Source: JAAYCI01 sp964370165
Lineage (GTDB): Bacteria; Bacillota; Clostridia; Oscillospirales; Ruminococcaceae
Direction of reading: 5' to 3'
Assembly: GCA_964370165.1 (NCBI GenBank)
Contig: CAYJIG010000014.1
Span: 1-39,337 of the forward strand
DNA: 39,337 bases
Each line of letters opens with the position of its first letter. Position 1 is the first letter of the stretch. Shown one piece after another: positions 23,653-31,468 of this stretch. A program made the translations under genes and the position numbers. The notes under the pieces were generated by a model, which was given only the letters and a program-made list of their open reading frames with translations, was not told the origin of the DNA and searched no databases.

Positions 23653-24912
23653 CTAAGGATTCCATGCGTGCGTACGATAATATTCAAGCCATGCGCTTAG
23701 TCCGGCTTCATTTAAATGTACTCCATCTGCGTCTGCAAACTCTGCCATTAAGTATCCGCTTTCATCTGTCAGCGCCTCTCCATTATTCAGGAATGGAACC
23801 CCTAAGGATTTGCACACATTCATAATGGCTGCGTTATATTCCGCAACACTTTCTATGGTAAGGTGTGGATAGCTGTTTTGCTGAGCTGTTGGTAATATCG
23901 CCGACACCACTATATCTGCATCCGGCGCCTGCATGCGCAACGCATTTAGCGCCTCTTCGTATTTTGTCGCAAATTCTTCTACGGACAGGCTTCCGATATT
24001 GTTTGTGCCCAGCGCCAACATGATGCGACGTGGTTGCATTACGCCAGCTGCTTGCGCTGCTGTGAGCGGCTCTGCGCCATCACCCACCATAAGGAATGTC
24101 AGCTCGTTTACAGCTTCAATGCCTATTGCCTCTTGTGCCGCTATGCGGCCGGTGGATACCAGCTCAAACTGGCCAAGACGCACAGTGTTTGAGTCGCCTA
24201 TAAACAAAGTTTCTTCCACATAGCTACTGCCGGCATCACGAGTTTCGCCAAGAACAGGGTCTGAGCCCTCTGCCATAAATGTGGGGGCATCATTTCCACC
24301 GCCAAGCTCTACTCTATCGGTCAGTACCAAGAACAACAAAACGCTGGCTGCAACAAGCACCACCAACAACACACCCATCACAATCCATCCTACCATCGAG
24401 CCTTTTTTCTTTTGTGAGTGCGGTGAGATGTTTGCGTTTTGAGTTCTGCTTACAGGTTCTCTACCCGGTTTTGTTTCTTTTTGTGCTTTATCAAAATCCG
24501 CCATGTGACCCAATACTTCTTCACCGGCATCATCTGCATATACGTCATCTTCGTTTGAATTAATATCATCAAAAACCGAAGACTGCGAATGTAAATTTTG
24601 CGACGACATGTTTGTATCTTGCGCAGGCGAGTCTATATTGTCAAAGCTATCAAACGAATCGATTTGATTTATCGCTTGTTGGATATTCTGTGACACCTTT
24701 TGCGCCGAAGATACCGCCATTTCTTCGTCTTGATTATGGGGTACTACATTTAGCTCTTCGCCTGAAATGGGCTGATTTACATCATGATGCAAGCTTTTAG
24801 ATTGCAAATTTGCGCCGTGAATACGCCTACGAGGACGACCCACAGGCCTATATTGACTTTGCAACGAGCTTTGTTCTTTTTCTCTGCCTCTTTGCGCTTG
24901 ATTATTATCCAA
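23653..24912 (-). CDS. Membrane-anchored SGNH/GDSL hydrolase
   Basis: The 419-aa protein has a long polar, Gln/Asp/Ser-rich N-terminal cytoplasmic tail, a single transmembrane helix (about 173-197) and an extracellular SGNH domain. Block I is FIGDSNTVRLG (Ser241), block III ALGTNN (Asn304), block V DGVHLNE (Asp396/His399). Such enzymes deacylate cell-wall polymers or glycans. The start is a TTG at 24912 with AAGGGAG just upstream; the ATG at 24933 has no ribosome site. The disordered cytoplasmic tail is unusual and may bind a partner. Confidence 0.85.
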   Translation of the reverse strand: MDNNQAQRGREKEQSSLQSQYRPVGRPRRRIHGANLQSKSLHHDVNQPISGEELNVVPHNQDEEMAVSSAQKVSQNIQQAINQIDSFDSFDNIDSPAQDTNMSSQNLHSQSSVFDDINSNEDDVYADDAGEEVLGHMADFDKAQKETKPGREPVSRTQNANISPHSQKKKGSMVGWIVMGVLLVVLVAASVLLFLVLTDRVELGGGNDAPTFMAEGSDPVLGETRDAGSSYVEETLFIGDSNTVRLGQFELVSTGRIAAQEAIGIEAVNELTFLMVGDGAEPLTAAQAAGVMQPRRIMLALGTNNIGSLSVEEFATKYEEALNALRMQAPDADIVVSAILPTAQQNSYPHLTIESVAEYNAAIMNVCKSLGVPFLNNGEALTDESGYLMAEFADADGVHLNEAGLSAWLEYYRTHAWNP

Positions 24913-24967
24913 ACCTATTTCTCCCTTAATCATTGATTCAGTTTATTTTCAGGTATAACGTAGCGTA

Positions 24968-25789
24968 TTAAAACAAGCTTCCTATGGACACTATCTGAGC
25001 AGCTAAATCTTCGCGATAATCATCGTCTTTAGGGTTCAGACTGCTTACTACCACACCTTCATTATCGGGCGTGCTTGTAGCGTGAACAAAACGGTTTTCG
25101 CCCACATAAATTCCCATGCTGTCGCTGAAATATATTACGTCGCCCTCGTCCATCATTTTATTTTCTATCGAGAAAATCGGGCCGTTTTGTGGTAGCTCCA
25201 TCTTAGGTGGTAGCACAACACCATTGAGCAAATATGTCATTGTGACAAGGCCCACAGCATCCATGCCCAGTAATGTGCGGCCACCACTGCGCCAAGCGGC
25301 ACCGTTATAAGACAGCGCTGTTTCTACCAAGTTCCAGCGCAAATCATCCTCTGCAATAGTCTTCCAGTCGGTGATAAACTCGCCCAAATAAGAAGAGCGT
25401 GTGAAGCCTACCACACCGTTCACAAGGCCTACTTTTTGCCAGCCTTCCACTCCGGCAGCAGTCAACGCTACCAGCACACCGCCACGAGGCACGCTTGTAA
25501 TAGTGCCTGCGTTGTTATCCGGTTGTTTTTGGATATCAATATACGGCGCAAGCACCGTTACTTTTTTATATTTGCGCCACGAGGCCGCTATGTTGCTGTC
25601 CATTTGAAAGCTTTCGCTGAGTGTATATCCCTCGATATGGTTTTCACTGCGTACATAGCACCAGCCTGTATCCGACTGCTGTACCACCTGTACTGTCATG
25701 CCGTAAAGTAGTTCACCCACTCTGCTCGCGTCAGACGACGGCTTTTCATATACTGATACTACATCCACTGCCACACTTGCTAATCCCAT
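24968..25789 (-). CDS. SH3b-NlpC/P60-like protein lacking catalytic Cys and His
   Basis: The 273-aa protein has two SH3b-like domains (about 1-65 and 75-137) and an NlpC/P60 domain (about 150-273) that matches the clostridial SH3-NlpC family closely to its end (NPKDDDYREDLA, VSIGSLF). The usual GIDCSGL reads GMDAVGL, so the nucleophile is Ala178 (GCT, 25256-25258). The usual His before the MGIY-type strand is Ser224. The third-site His236 (FVHA) remains. There is no signal peptide. It should bind cell-wall peptides without cutting, or act as a regulator, rather than be a gamma-D-Glu-diamino-acid peptidase. Confidence 0.87.
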   Translation of the reverse strand: MGLASVAVDVVSVYEKPSSDASRVGELLYGMTVQVVQQSDTGWCYVRSENHIEGYTLSESFQMDSNIAASWRKYKKVTVLAPYIDIQKQPDNNAGTITSVPRGGVLVALTAAGVEGWQKVGLVNGVVGFTRSSYLGEFITDWKTIAEDDLRWNLVETALSYNGAAWRSGGRTLLGMDAVGLVTMTYLLNGVVLPPKMELPQNGPIFSIENKMMDEGDVIYFSDSMGIYVGENRFVHATSTPDNEGVVVSSLNPKDDDYREDLAAQIVSIGSLF

Positions 25790-25855
25790 AATATCTCAAT
25801 CCTCTCTTTATTGATAAACATATTGTTTATCGTTATGCTTACATTTTTATTATTC

Positions 25856-25871
25856 ACCTTTATTAAAAGGT
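25856..25871. repeat. Short inverted repeat between the CARF and NlpC-like genes
   Basis: ACCTTTATTAAAAGGT has 6-bp arms and a 4-nt loop. A second short hairpin (GATAAAC/GTTTATC, 25813-25831) follows. Both are weak; full termination here is doubtful. Confidence 0.35.
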
Positions 25872-25897
25872 AATTTCTATAACTGTTTTGGTTCGTT

Positions 25898-27073
25898 TCA
25901 TTCGCACAATGCTTTCAATTTTTTACCAAGGTTTTCACTTTCCAGCACAGACTTGTCGATAATGGTAATGTGCATATCCTTTGCGCGTGATTGCAGCGCT
26001 TTGTGTGATTCTTTCAGGCTGTCCATGGTCACCACCACTGCCCTACTTCTTCTTCCGCCAAACTTGCCGCTAAGCAGTTTTATTTCGCTTAAAGCAAGAG
26101 GTGAAGGCATACTCATTTTGCAGCTGATAAAAACCGGCGTGATATGGTTTATCAAAAGTACATCCACCTCGTTTTTTGTGTTGTTTGGACCGCTTTCGTC
26201 ACCGTCCCAATCCACCACCACGCTGGTGCGTACATCGCAAAACAGGCCACTGCGCTTTGCCATCACATAACAATAAAGTTCCAGCCATACACCCTCTATC
26301 AATAAGCATTTCCTGTGTAGCTTGCTGGCAAACATAAACTCTACTTTGTTTTGAGTTTGCTTATAGTTTTTAATAACGCCACATTCTTGCAAACGCTCTA
26401 GTAATATCTCATTGAGCTGGGTAGCGTTCCTGCCTTTTTTCATTCGTTTTGGTGCGCTGATATTCATCTGAGAATGTGGCACGTCAGAACAAGCCGCTTG
26501 TAGCCACGACACAAACCTGCTCCATGCCGAAGGGTTTTTCATCACTATCGAAAACACCGATATGATATCTTCTTCAAACACTTCTTCTATCACATCGCCA
26601 CTAAAATGACCCGAACCATGCATTTTTGCGCCGTTCATCGTGAACACATCTTCTACGGTAAAGGAGGGTAGCTTAAAATCCTTTTCGTATTTTTCGCATC
26701 CGCGCAAGTTTACAAACTGATTTTTTGAAATGTCGATAAAGAAACCGGGTACGTCTAGATTTGCAAAAGTAGTGCCCGCCATCAACAATACCAGTTCCCT
26801 ACCACCTGTGAAATCAAACACACAGCCGGGATAATCCCGCACCACTGCGCTTAGTGTTTTTTGTATGTCCTTTGGGTCGGTAGAATTAAAATAGTAAAAA
26901 CGTGCTCTTGTTTTCATTTTTCTGCGCTGGAACAATCTACATATCGCCGATTCCTTGAAAAATTCCGAGTCACGTTGGTCACACAAATATACCACGATAT
27001 CAGGACTAAAAACACAGGCGCTCAACACATTTTCTATTGATTCTCTATCAAGCAGTTCTATTAAAACGCGCAA
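25898..27073 (-). CDS. CARF-domain PD-(D/E)XK nuclease, Card1/Can2 (DUF1887) type
   Basis: The 391-aa protein (from the TTG at 27073) opens with a Rossmann CARF domain: VLIELLDRESIENVLSA, the ligand loop FDFTGGRELVLLMAG (about 87-101), then LPSFTVEDVFTMNGAKM, which parallels the LTVEEYL...YG linker of DUF1887 proteins. The C-terminal nuclease core shows Glu265 (LELYC), Asp304 (NEVDVLL) and Lys319 (PVFISCKMS), an adapted PD-(D/E)XK site. Characterised relatives are switched on by cyclic oligoadenylate from type III CRISPR complexes and cut nucleic acids. No cas gene or array is nearby. AAAGGA lies 9 nt before the TTG; an ATG at 27139 would add 22 residues that do not fit the fold. Confidence 0.8.
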   Translation of the reverse strand: MRVLIELLDRESIENVLSACVFSPDIVVYLCDQRDSEFFKESAICRLFQRRKMKTRARFYYFNSTDPKDIQKTLSAVVRDYPGCVFDFTGGRELVLLMAGTTFANLDVPGFFIDISKNQFVNLRGCEKYEKDFKLPSFTVEDVFTMNGAKMHGSGHFSGDVIEEVFEEDIISVFSIVMKNPSAWSRFVSWLQAACSDVPHSQMNISAPKRMKKGRNATQLNEILLERLQECGVIKNYKQTQNKVEFMFASKLHRKCLLIEGVWLELYCYVMAKRSGLFCDVRTSVVVDWDGDESGPNNTKNEVDVLLINHITPVFISCKMSMPSPLALSEIKLLSGKFGGRRSRAVVVTMDSLKESHKALQSRAKDMHITIIDKSVLESENLGKKLKALCE

Positions 27074-27249
27074 ACAGCACCATCCTTTTTTATGGTATAA
27101 AGCAGCAATACCTAAAACAAACACTACCTCACACAACATTTTACCTTAAATTTGCTTTATGTGCAAGGGCAGACGCCTGCAAAACCACTTTACTGAGCTA
27201 TATTTTTTGTCAGCTTTACAGTTTTCACACCCTTGCTTATACCAGTAAT

Positions 27250-27278
27250 ATTATACTCGGTTTTTATACCCGCCTCAA
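27250..27278 (-). promoter_or_regulatory. Predicted promoter of the CARF nuclease gene
   Basis: On the reverse strand TTGAGG (27278-27273) and TATAAT (27255-27250) are 17 nt apart. The start near 27243 leaves a 5' leader of about 170 nt before the TTG at 27073. Confidence 0.6.
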
Positions 27279-27315
27279 TAAAAATTTAGTTTTTTCATAT
27301 TTTTCACAAAATATA

Positions 27316-27358
27316 CCCTGCCGGCTTCACAGTGATATCCACCATGAAATCAGCAGGG
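27316..27358 (-). terminator. Terminator of trpB2
   Basis: On the reverse strand, arms CCCTGC (27358-27353 side) and GCAGGG (27321-27316) close a long imperfect hairpin, followed by a T/A-rich tract. It starts about 30 nt after the trpB2 stop. Confidence 0.5.
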
Positions 27359-27388
27359 CTATTTATATATTTATTATACTGCGTTTTA

Positions 27389-28768
27389 TTATTCTACGCC
27401 GGGGATTTTGGGCAAGCTATCAAACCCACGTTGCAAGTCTTCCTCGGTGGGAACATAGTCATTCATTTGTCCGCTTGTATAGTTCATGTAGGCAGCCATA
27501 TCAAAGTATCCTGTGCCGGTGAGGCCAAACAAAATGGTTTTTTCTTCGCCGGTTTCTTTGCAGCGTTTTGCCTCTTCAATGGCCGAGTAAATGGCGTGTG
27601 AGCTTTCCGGCGCCGGCAGAATTCCCTCGCAACGAGCAAACATGGTCGCCGCATCGAATACCTCGGTTTGGACCGGAGTTTGCACCTCGTCAATATATCC
27701 GTCATGATACAGCTTTGATACCACCGGGCTCATTCCATGGTAGCGAAGACCACCTGCATGGTTTGGAGACGGTATGAACTTTGCGCCCAAAGTGTACATG
27801 CGCATAACCGGAGTGATTTGACCGCTGTCGCCAAAATCATAAGCATATTTACCACGTGAAAGCGACGGGCAAGATGCCGGCTCTACCGCAATGAATTTGG
27901 GTGAGTTTTTGCCTAAAATCCTGTCTTTCATATACGGTGCGATAAGACCACCAAGGTTACTGCCGCCGCCTGCACATCCGATTATCACGTCGGGATATAC
28001 TTCGTACTTGTCCAGTGCCGCTTTAGCTTCAAGGCCTATGATGGACTGATGTATCAGCACATGATCCAGCACACTGCCAAGCACATATCTGGTGTTTTCC
28101 AGCGTGGTGGCTCTTTCCACTGCTTCTGAAATGGCGCAACCCAGGCTACCACCTGTGCCCGGATATTCGGCAAGTAGCTTGCGTCCTGCCTCGGTCAAAT
28201 TCGACGGTGAAGGTGTCACAGACGCACCGTATGTTTCCATAACTGCTTTACGATATGGTTTTTGTTCAGATGAGATTTTCACCATGAACACTTCAAGATC
28301 TATGCCGTAAAATGCACAAGCCATGGAAAGCGCTGTGCCCCATTGTCCGGCTCCTGTCTCGGTAGCAAGTCTTGTTATGCCTTGTTTTTTAGCGTAGTAC
28401 ACTTGAGGTGCCGCACTGTTCAGCTTGTGCGAGCCGGAAGTGTTTGTGCCTTCAAACTTGTAGTAAATCTTTGCCGGTGTATCGAGCAGTTTTTCAAGGC
28501 AATATGCACGAACCATCGGAGAAGGACGAACCATTTTGTAAAAGTCCATCACCTCACCGGGAATATCAAAATAAGGTGTTTTGGTATCAAGTTCCATGTC
28601 GACCAATTCGCTACAGAAAATGCCTTCCAGCTCGGGCTTTGTGATGGGCTGGCCTGTGCCCGGGTGCAGCATTGGGTCGTGTTGTTCTTTCATGTCGGCG
28701 CGCAGGTTATACCATGCTTGCGGTAGCTCTTTTTCTTCTAAGTAAATTTTGTAAGGTACGTTTGCCAT
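27389..28768 (-). CDS. trpB2: TrpB2-type tryptophan synthase beta chain
   Basis: The 459-aa PLP enzyme has the lysine motif GSHKLNS, the substrate loop ETGAGQWG, the phosphate-binding GGGSNLGG and the C-terminal GLTGTGYFD. Its length and the N-terminal extension before RPSPMVRA mark the TrpB2 subgroup. It condenses indole with serine (or a phosphoserine-type donor) to tryptophan. No trpA or other trp gene is near, so it may work by indole salvage. AAAGGA lies 8 nt before the ATG at 28768. Expression is governed by the T-box leader upstream. Confidence 0.93.
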   Translation of the reverse strand: MANVPYKIYLEEKELPQAWYNLRADMKEQHDPMLHPGTGQPITKPELEGIFCSELVDMELDTKTPYFDIPGEVMDFYKMVRPSPMVRAYCLEKLLDTPAKIYYKFEGTNTSGSHKLNSAAPQVYYAKKQGITRLATETGAGQWGTALSMACAFYGIDLEVFMVKISSEQKPYRKAVMETYGASVTPSPSNLTEAGRKLLAEYPGTGGSLGCAISEAVERATTLENTRYVLGSVLDHVLIHQSIIGLEAKAALDKYEVYPDVIIGCAGGGSNLGGLIAPYMKDRILGKNSPKFIAVEPASCPSLSRGKYAYDFGDSGQITPVMRMYTLGAKFIPSPNHAGGLRYHGMSPVVSKLYHDGYIDEVQTPVQTEVFDAATMFARCEGILPAPESSHAIYSAIEEAKRCKETGEEKTILFGLTGTGYFDMAAYMNYTSGQMNDYVPTEEDLQRGFDSLPKIPGVE

Positions 28769-28861
28769 GATGTTCATCCTTTCTTTTGCGCCCGGGCATT
28801 AGGTGTTAAAATTTCCCAGACCTTGATTTTTTGCGGTATAGTCCTGGGGCTTTGTGACAAT

Positions 28862-29136
28862 AAAAAAAGCACCTGCCCCCTATATGGGACAAGAGCTGTA
28901 AAAGTCTCCTGCGGTACCACCCAAATTGGCGAATAAACGCCCACTTTTGCACGCACACACCCATGCGCTCCGTGTTGATAACGGGTCCGGTGCCCGTCGG
29001 CCACTACTAAGCACTAAGCCTTTCGCTCCGCCCTCATGAGTCCATTCGGCAACAGCCTCTGCATCGCGTTTCCACCCTCCGCGACTCTCTTTAGCATCGG
29101 TACTTTTGCGTACTTACTCTCATTCATCGGTTTCTT
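28862..29136 (-). promoter_or_regulatory. T-box riboswitch, tRNA-Trp specific
   Basis: The reverse-strand leader holds the invariant T-box GGGTGGTACCGCAG (28922-28909), a Stem I whose lower helix pairs ATGAG (29123-29119) with CTCAT (29040-29036), and a specifier loop reading GAA-TGG-A with UGG at 29044-29042. It ends in a terminator hairpin (28896-28869) plus seven U (28868-28862). Uncharged tRNA-Trp should stabilise the antiterminator and switch on trpB2. The bulge reads UGGU, expecting discriminator A (or G by wobble). Confidence 0.93.
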
Positions 29137-29142
29137 GTTAAC

Positions 29143-29171
29143 ACTTTATCACACTGCATTGTCGCTGTCAA
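29143..29171 (-). promoter_or_regulatory. Promoter of the T-box/trpB2 unit
   Basis: On the reverse strand TTGACA (29171-29166) and TAAAGT (29148-29143) are 17 nt apart, with an extended -10 TG. Confidence 0.75.
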
Positions 29172-29221
29172 GCTTTTTAAAAAATTTTATATTGTGAAAT
29201 TATACCACCCGGCTATTATTC

Positions 29222-29259
29222 ACAAAATAAAAAGCGCACCTAAAACAAGGTACGCTTTT
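29222..29259 (-). terminator. Terminator of groESL
   Basis: On the reverse strand AAAAGCGTACC (29259-29249) pairs with GGTGCGCTTTT (29240-29230) around 8 nt, followed by T-rich sequence. It lies 26 nt past the groEL stop. Confidence 0.85.
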
Positions 29260-29284
29260 ATTTTTATCGCTATATGGATGATTA

Positions 29285-30919
29285 TTAGTACATGCCACCC
29301 ATGCCGCCCATATCGCCTGCAGGCATTGCCGGCATGGGTGGTTCGGGCTCGTCGGCCACAAGGCTCTCAGTGGTAAGCACCATGCTGGCCACGCTGGCAG
29401 CATTCTCGATGGCGTTACGTGTAACCTTGGTAGGATCCACAATACCAAACTTCATCATGTTGCCATATTCTTCGTTTTGAGCATCAAAGCCAAAGTCTTT
29501 CTTGGTGGAGTTTTTCACTTTGTCGATGATAACGCTGCCTTCAAGGCCTGCGTTTAAAGCTATTTGACGAAGGGGAGCTTCCATAGCTTTCAAGATGATA
29601 GAAGCGCCGGTTTTCATATCGCCTTCAAGATCTTTTGTTGCGTCTTCAATAGCGCTCATAACAGCAAGCGGTGCGATACCGCCGCCGCACACAATGCCCT
29701 CTTCCACAGCAGCTTTTGTGGAGTTCAGTGCATCTTCAATACGCATTTTCTTTTCTTTCATCTCAACTTCGGTAGCCGCACCCACACGGATAACCGCTAC
29801 GCCGCCGGACAGTTTTGCCAAGCGTTCTTGCAGCTTTTCACGGTCAAAGTCAGAAGTAGAGTTTTCAATCTCGGCACGAACTTGTGCTACGCGATTTTGG
29901 ATATCTTCTTTTGAGCCTGCGCCGTCTACAATGATGGTGTTTTCTTTTGTCACCTTCACTTGGCGTGCTTGGCCCAGCATCTCTACTGTGGTTTCTTTTA
30001 GGTCATAGCCCAGCTCTTCGCTGATTACTTGGCCGCCGGTAAGAATAGCAATATCTTGCAGCATTTCTTTGCGACGATCGCCAAAACCGGGAGCTTTCAC
30101 GGCAACACAAGTAAATGTGCCACGCAAACGGTTTACAATCAATGTGGAAAGTGCTTCGCCTTCTACGTCTTCTGCCACGATAACAAGTTTTTTACCGCTT
30201 TGAACAATTTGCTCAAGTAGTGGCAAAATATCTTGGATTGCAGAAATCTTTTTGTCGGTGATAAGAAGCAATGCATCGTCGATTACAGCTTCCATTTTTT
30301 CGGTGTCTGTAACCATGTAAGGGGTGATGTAGCCACGGTCGAACTGCATGCCTTCCACCACTTCGCTGTATGTTTCAGCAGTTTTGCTTTCTTCAATGGT
30401 GATAACACCGTCTGCACTAACTTTATCCATAGCCTCGGCAATAAGTGTGCCGATGGCGGCATCGCCGGCAGATACAGTAGCTACACGTGCAATATCTTCG
30501 CTACCTTTTACTTTTTGGCTATTATTTTTCAGCTGAGCAACAGCTGCCTCTACTGCTTTTTTCATGCCGCGACGCACGTCCATCGGGTTTGCACCTGCTG
30601 CTACGTTTTTCAGGCCTTCATGTACCATAGCCTGTGCTAGCACTGTGGCTGTGGTGGTGCCATCGCCGGCAGCGTCGTTTGTTTTGGTTGCTACTTCTTT
30701 TACCAGTTGTGCGCCCATGTTCTCAAAAGCATCGCTTACTTCGATTTCTTTTGCAATGGTTACACCGTCGTTTGTGATGGTGGGTGCGCCATATTTTCTG
30801 CCGATAACCACGTTGCGACCTTTGGGTCCAAGAGTGATTTTTACTGTATCGGCCAGTTGGTCAATACCGGCGCTTAAAGCTTTGCGGGCTTCTTCGCCGT
30901 AAACAATTTGTTTTGCCAT
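29285..30919 (-). CDS. groEL: Chaperonin GroEL
   Basis: The 544-aa subunit is full length: N-terminal MAKQIVYGEEARKAL, ATP-site segments TLGPKGRNVVI and AGDGTTTATVLAQ, the apical-domain YITPYMVTD, and the C-terminal MPAMPAGDMGGMGGMY tail that lines the folding cavity. It forms the 14-mer that folds cytoplasmic proteins with GroES. It follows groES by 31 bp and shares its CIRCE-controlled promoter. Confidence 0.98.
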   Translation of the reverse strand: MAKQIVYGEEARKALSAGIDQLADTVKITLGPKGRNVVIGRKYGAPTITNDGVTIAKEIEVSDAFENMGAQLVKEVATKTNDAAGDGTTTATVLAQAMVHEGLKNVAAGANPMDVRRGMKKAVEAAVAQLKNNSQKVKGSEDIARVATVSAGDAAIGTLIAEAMDKVSADGVITIEESKTAETYSEVVEGMQFDRGYITPYMVTDTEKMEAVIDDALLLITDKKISAIQDILPLLEQIVQSGKKLVIVAEDVEGEALSTLIVNRLRGTFTCVAVKAPGFGDRRKEMLQDIAILTGGQVISEELGYDLKETTVEMLGQARQVKVTKENTIIVDGAGSKEDIQNRVAQVRAEIENSTSDFDREKLQERLAKLSGGVAVIRVGAATEVEMKEKKMRIEDALNSTKAAVEEGIVCGGGIAPLAVMSAIEDATKDLEGDMKTGASIILKAMEAPLRQIALNAGLEGSVIIDKVKNSTKKDFGFDAQNEEYGNMMKFGIVDPTKVTRNAIENAASVASMVLTTESLVADEPEPPMPAMPAGDMGGMGGMY

Positions 30920-30950
30920 GATTTATTTTCTCCTTCAGCGTTATAATGTA

Positions 30951-31235
30951 TTATTCCACCACTGCCAAGATATCGCTCTGGCGTAAAATGGTATATTCTT
31001 CTCCGTCGATTTTCACTTCAGTGCCCGCATATTTGCTGGCCACTACTTTATCGCCTTTTTTTACTTCCATTTTTACTTCTTTTCCGTCTACAAGACCGCC
31101 GGGGCCCACTTCAACAACTTGAGCAATTTGCGGTTTTTCCACTGCGGTGCCGGTCAAAATAATTCCGGATTTTGTGGTTTCTTCCGCTTCCACTAATTTG
31201 ATGACAACACGGTCTGCCAAAGGTTTCAGTTTCAT
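30951..31235 (-). CDS. groES: Co-chaperonin GroES
   Basis: The 94-aa protein has MKLKPLADRVVIK, the mobile loop TKSGIILTGTAVEKP that contacts GroEL, and the terminal GEEYTILRQSDILAVVE. It caps the GroEL chamber. First gene of the heat-shock operon, with AAGGAG before the ATG. Confidence 0.97.
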   Translation of the reverse strand: MKLKPLADRVVIKLVEAEETTKSGIILTGTAVEKPQIAQVVEVGPGGLVDGKEVKMEVKKGDKVVASKYAGTEVKIDGEEYTILRQSDILAVVE

Positions 31236-31319
31236 CGTTTGTACTCTCCTTCATATTTGTTTTGTAAGCCACCTTATTTTCAGCAAAAAGTAGCTTCTTT
31301 ATTACTGCTGTGTTCTGTT

Positions 31320-31346
31320 TTAGCACTCACAGCTTTAAAGTGCTAA
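31320..31346. promoter_or_regulatory. CIRCE element (HrcA operator)
   Basis: TTAGCACTC-N9-AAGTGCTAA is the CIRCE inverted repeat with one deviation (A for G at 31338). It lies just downstream of the -10 box of the groES promoter, where bound HrcA blocks transcription until heat shock. Confidence 0.95.
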
Positions 31347-31350
31347 ACAT

Positions 31351-31379
31351 ATTCTATCGCCTTTCCAAAAAAAAATCAA
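31351..31379 (-). promoter_or_regulatory. groESL promoter
   Basis: On the reverse strand TTGATT (31379-31374) and TAGAAT (31356-31351) are 17 nt apart, immediately upstream of CIRCE. Confidence 0.8.
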
Positions 31380-31468
31380 GGGGTATTTTATAAAAAACCC
31401 CCGATTTCTCTTGTCTATATGCATCTATTTGTGTTCATTTGCTATTTTTCACATTTTTATCATTAATT

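Noticed and set aside
25898..27388. CRISPR array near the CARF nuclease
   Set aside because: I looked for regularly spaced direct repeats around the gene and saw none; no cas-like gene is recognisable in the window.
28774..29004. 76-aa reverse-strand ORF upstream of trpB2
   Set aside because: It lies wholly inside the T-box leader, whose conserved elements explain the sequence.
31379..31402. GGGG/CCCC hairpin as terminator of the lipid kinase gene
   Set aside because: The stem has only four outer pairs, then two mismatches, and overlaps the groESL -35 box; too weak to list as a terminator.
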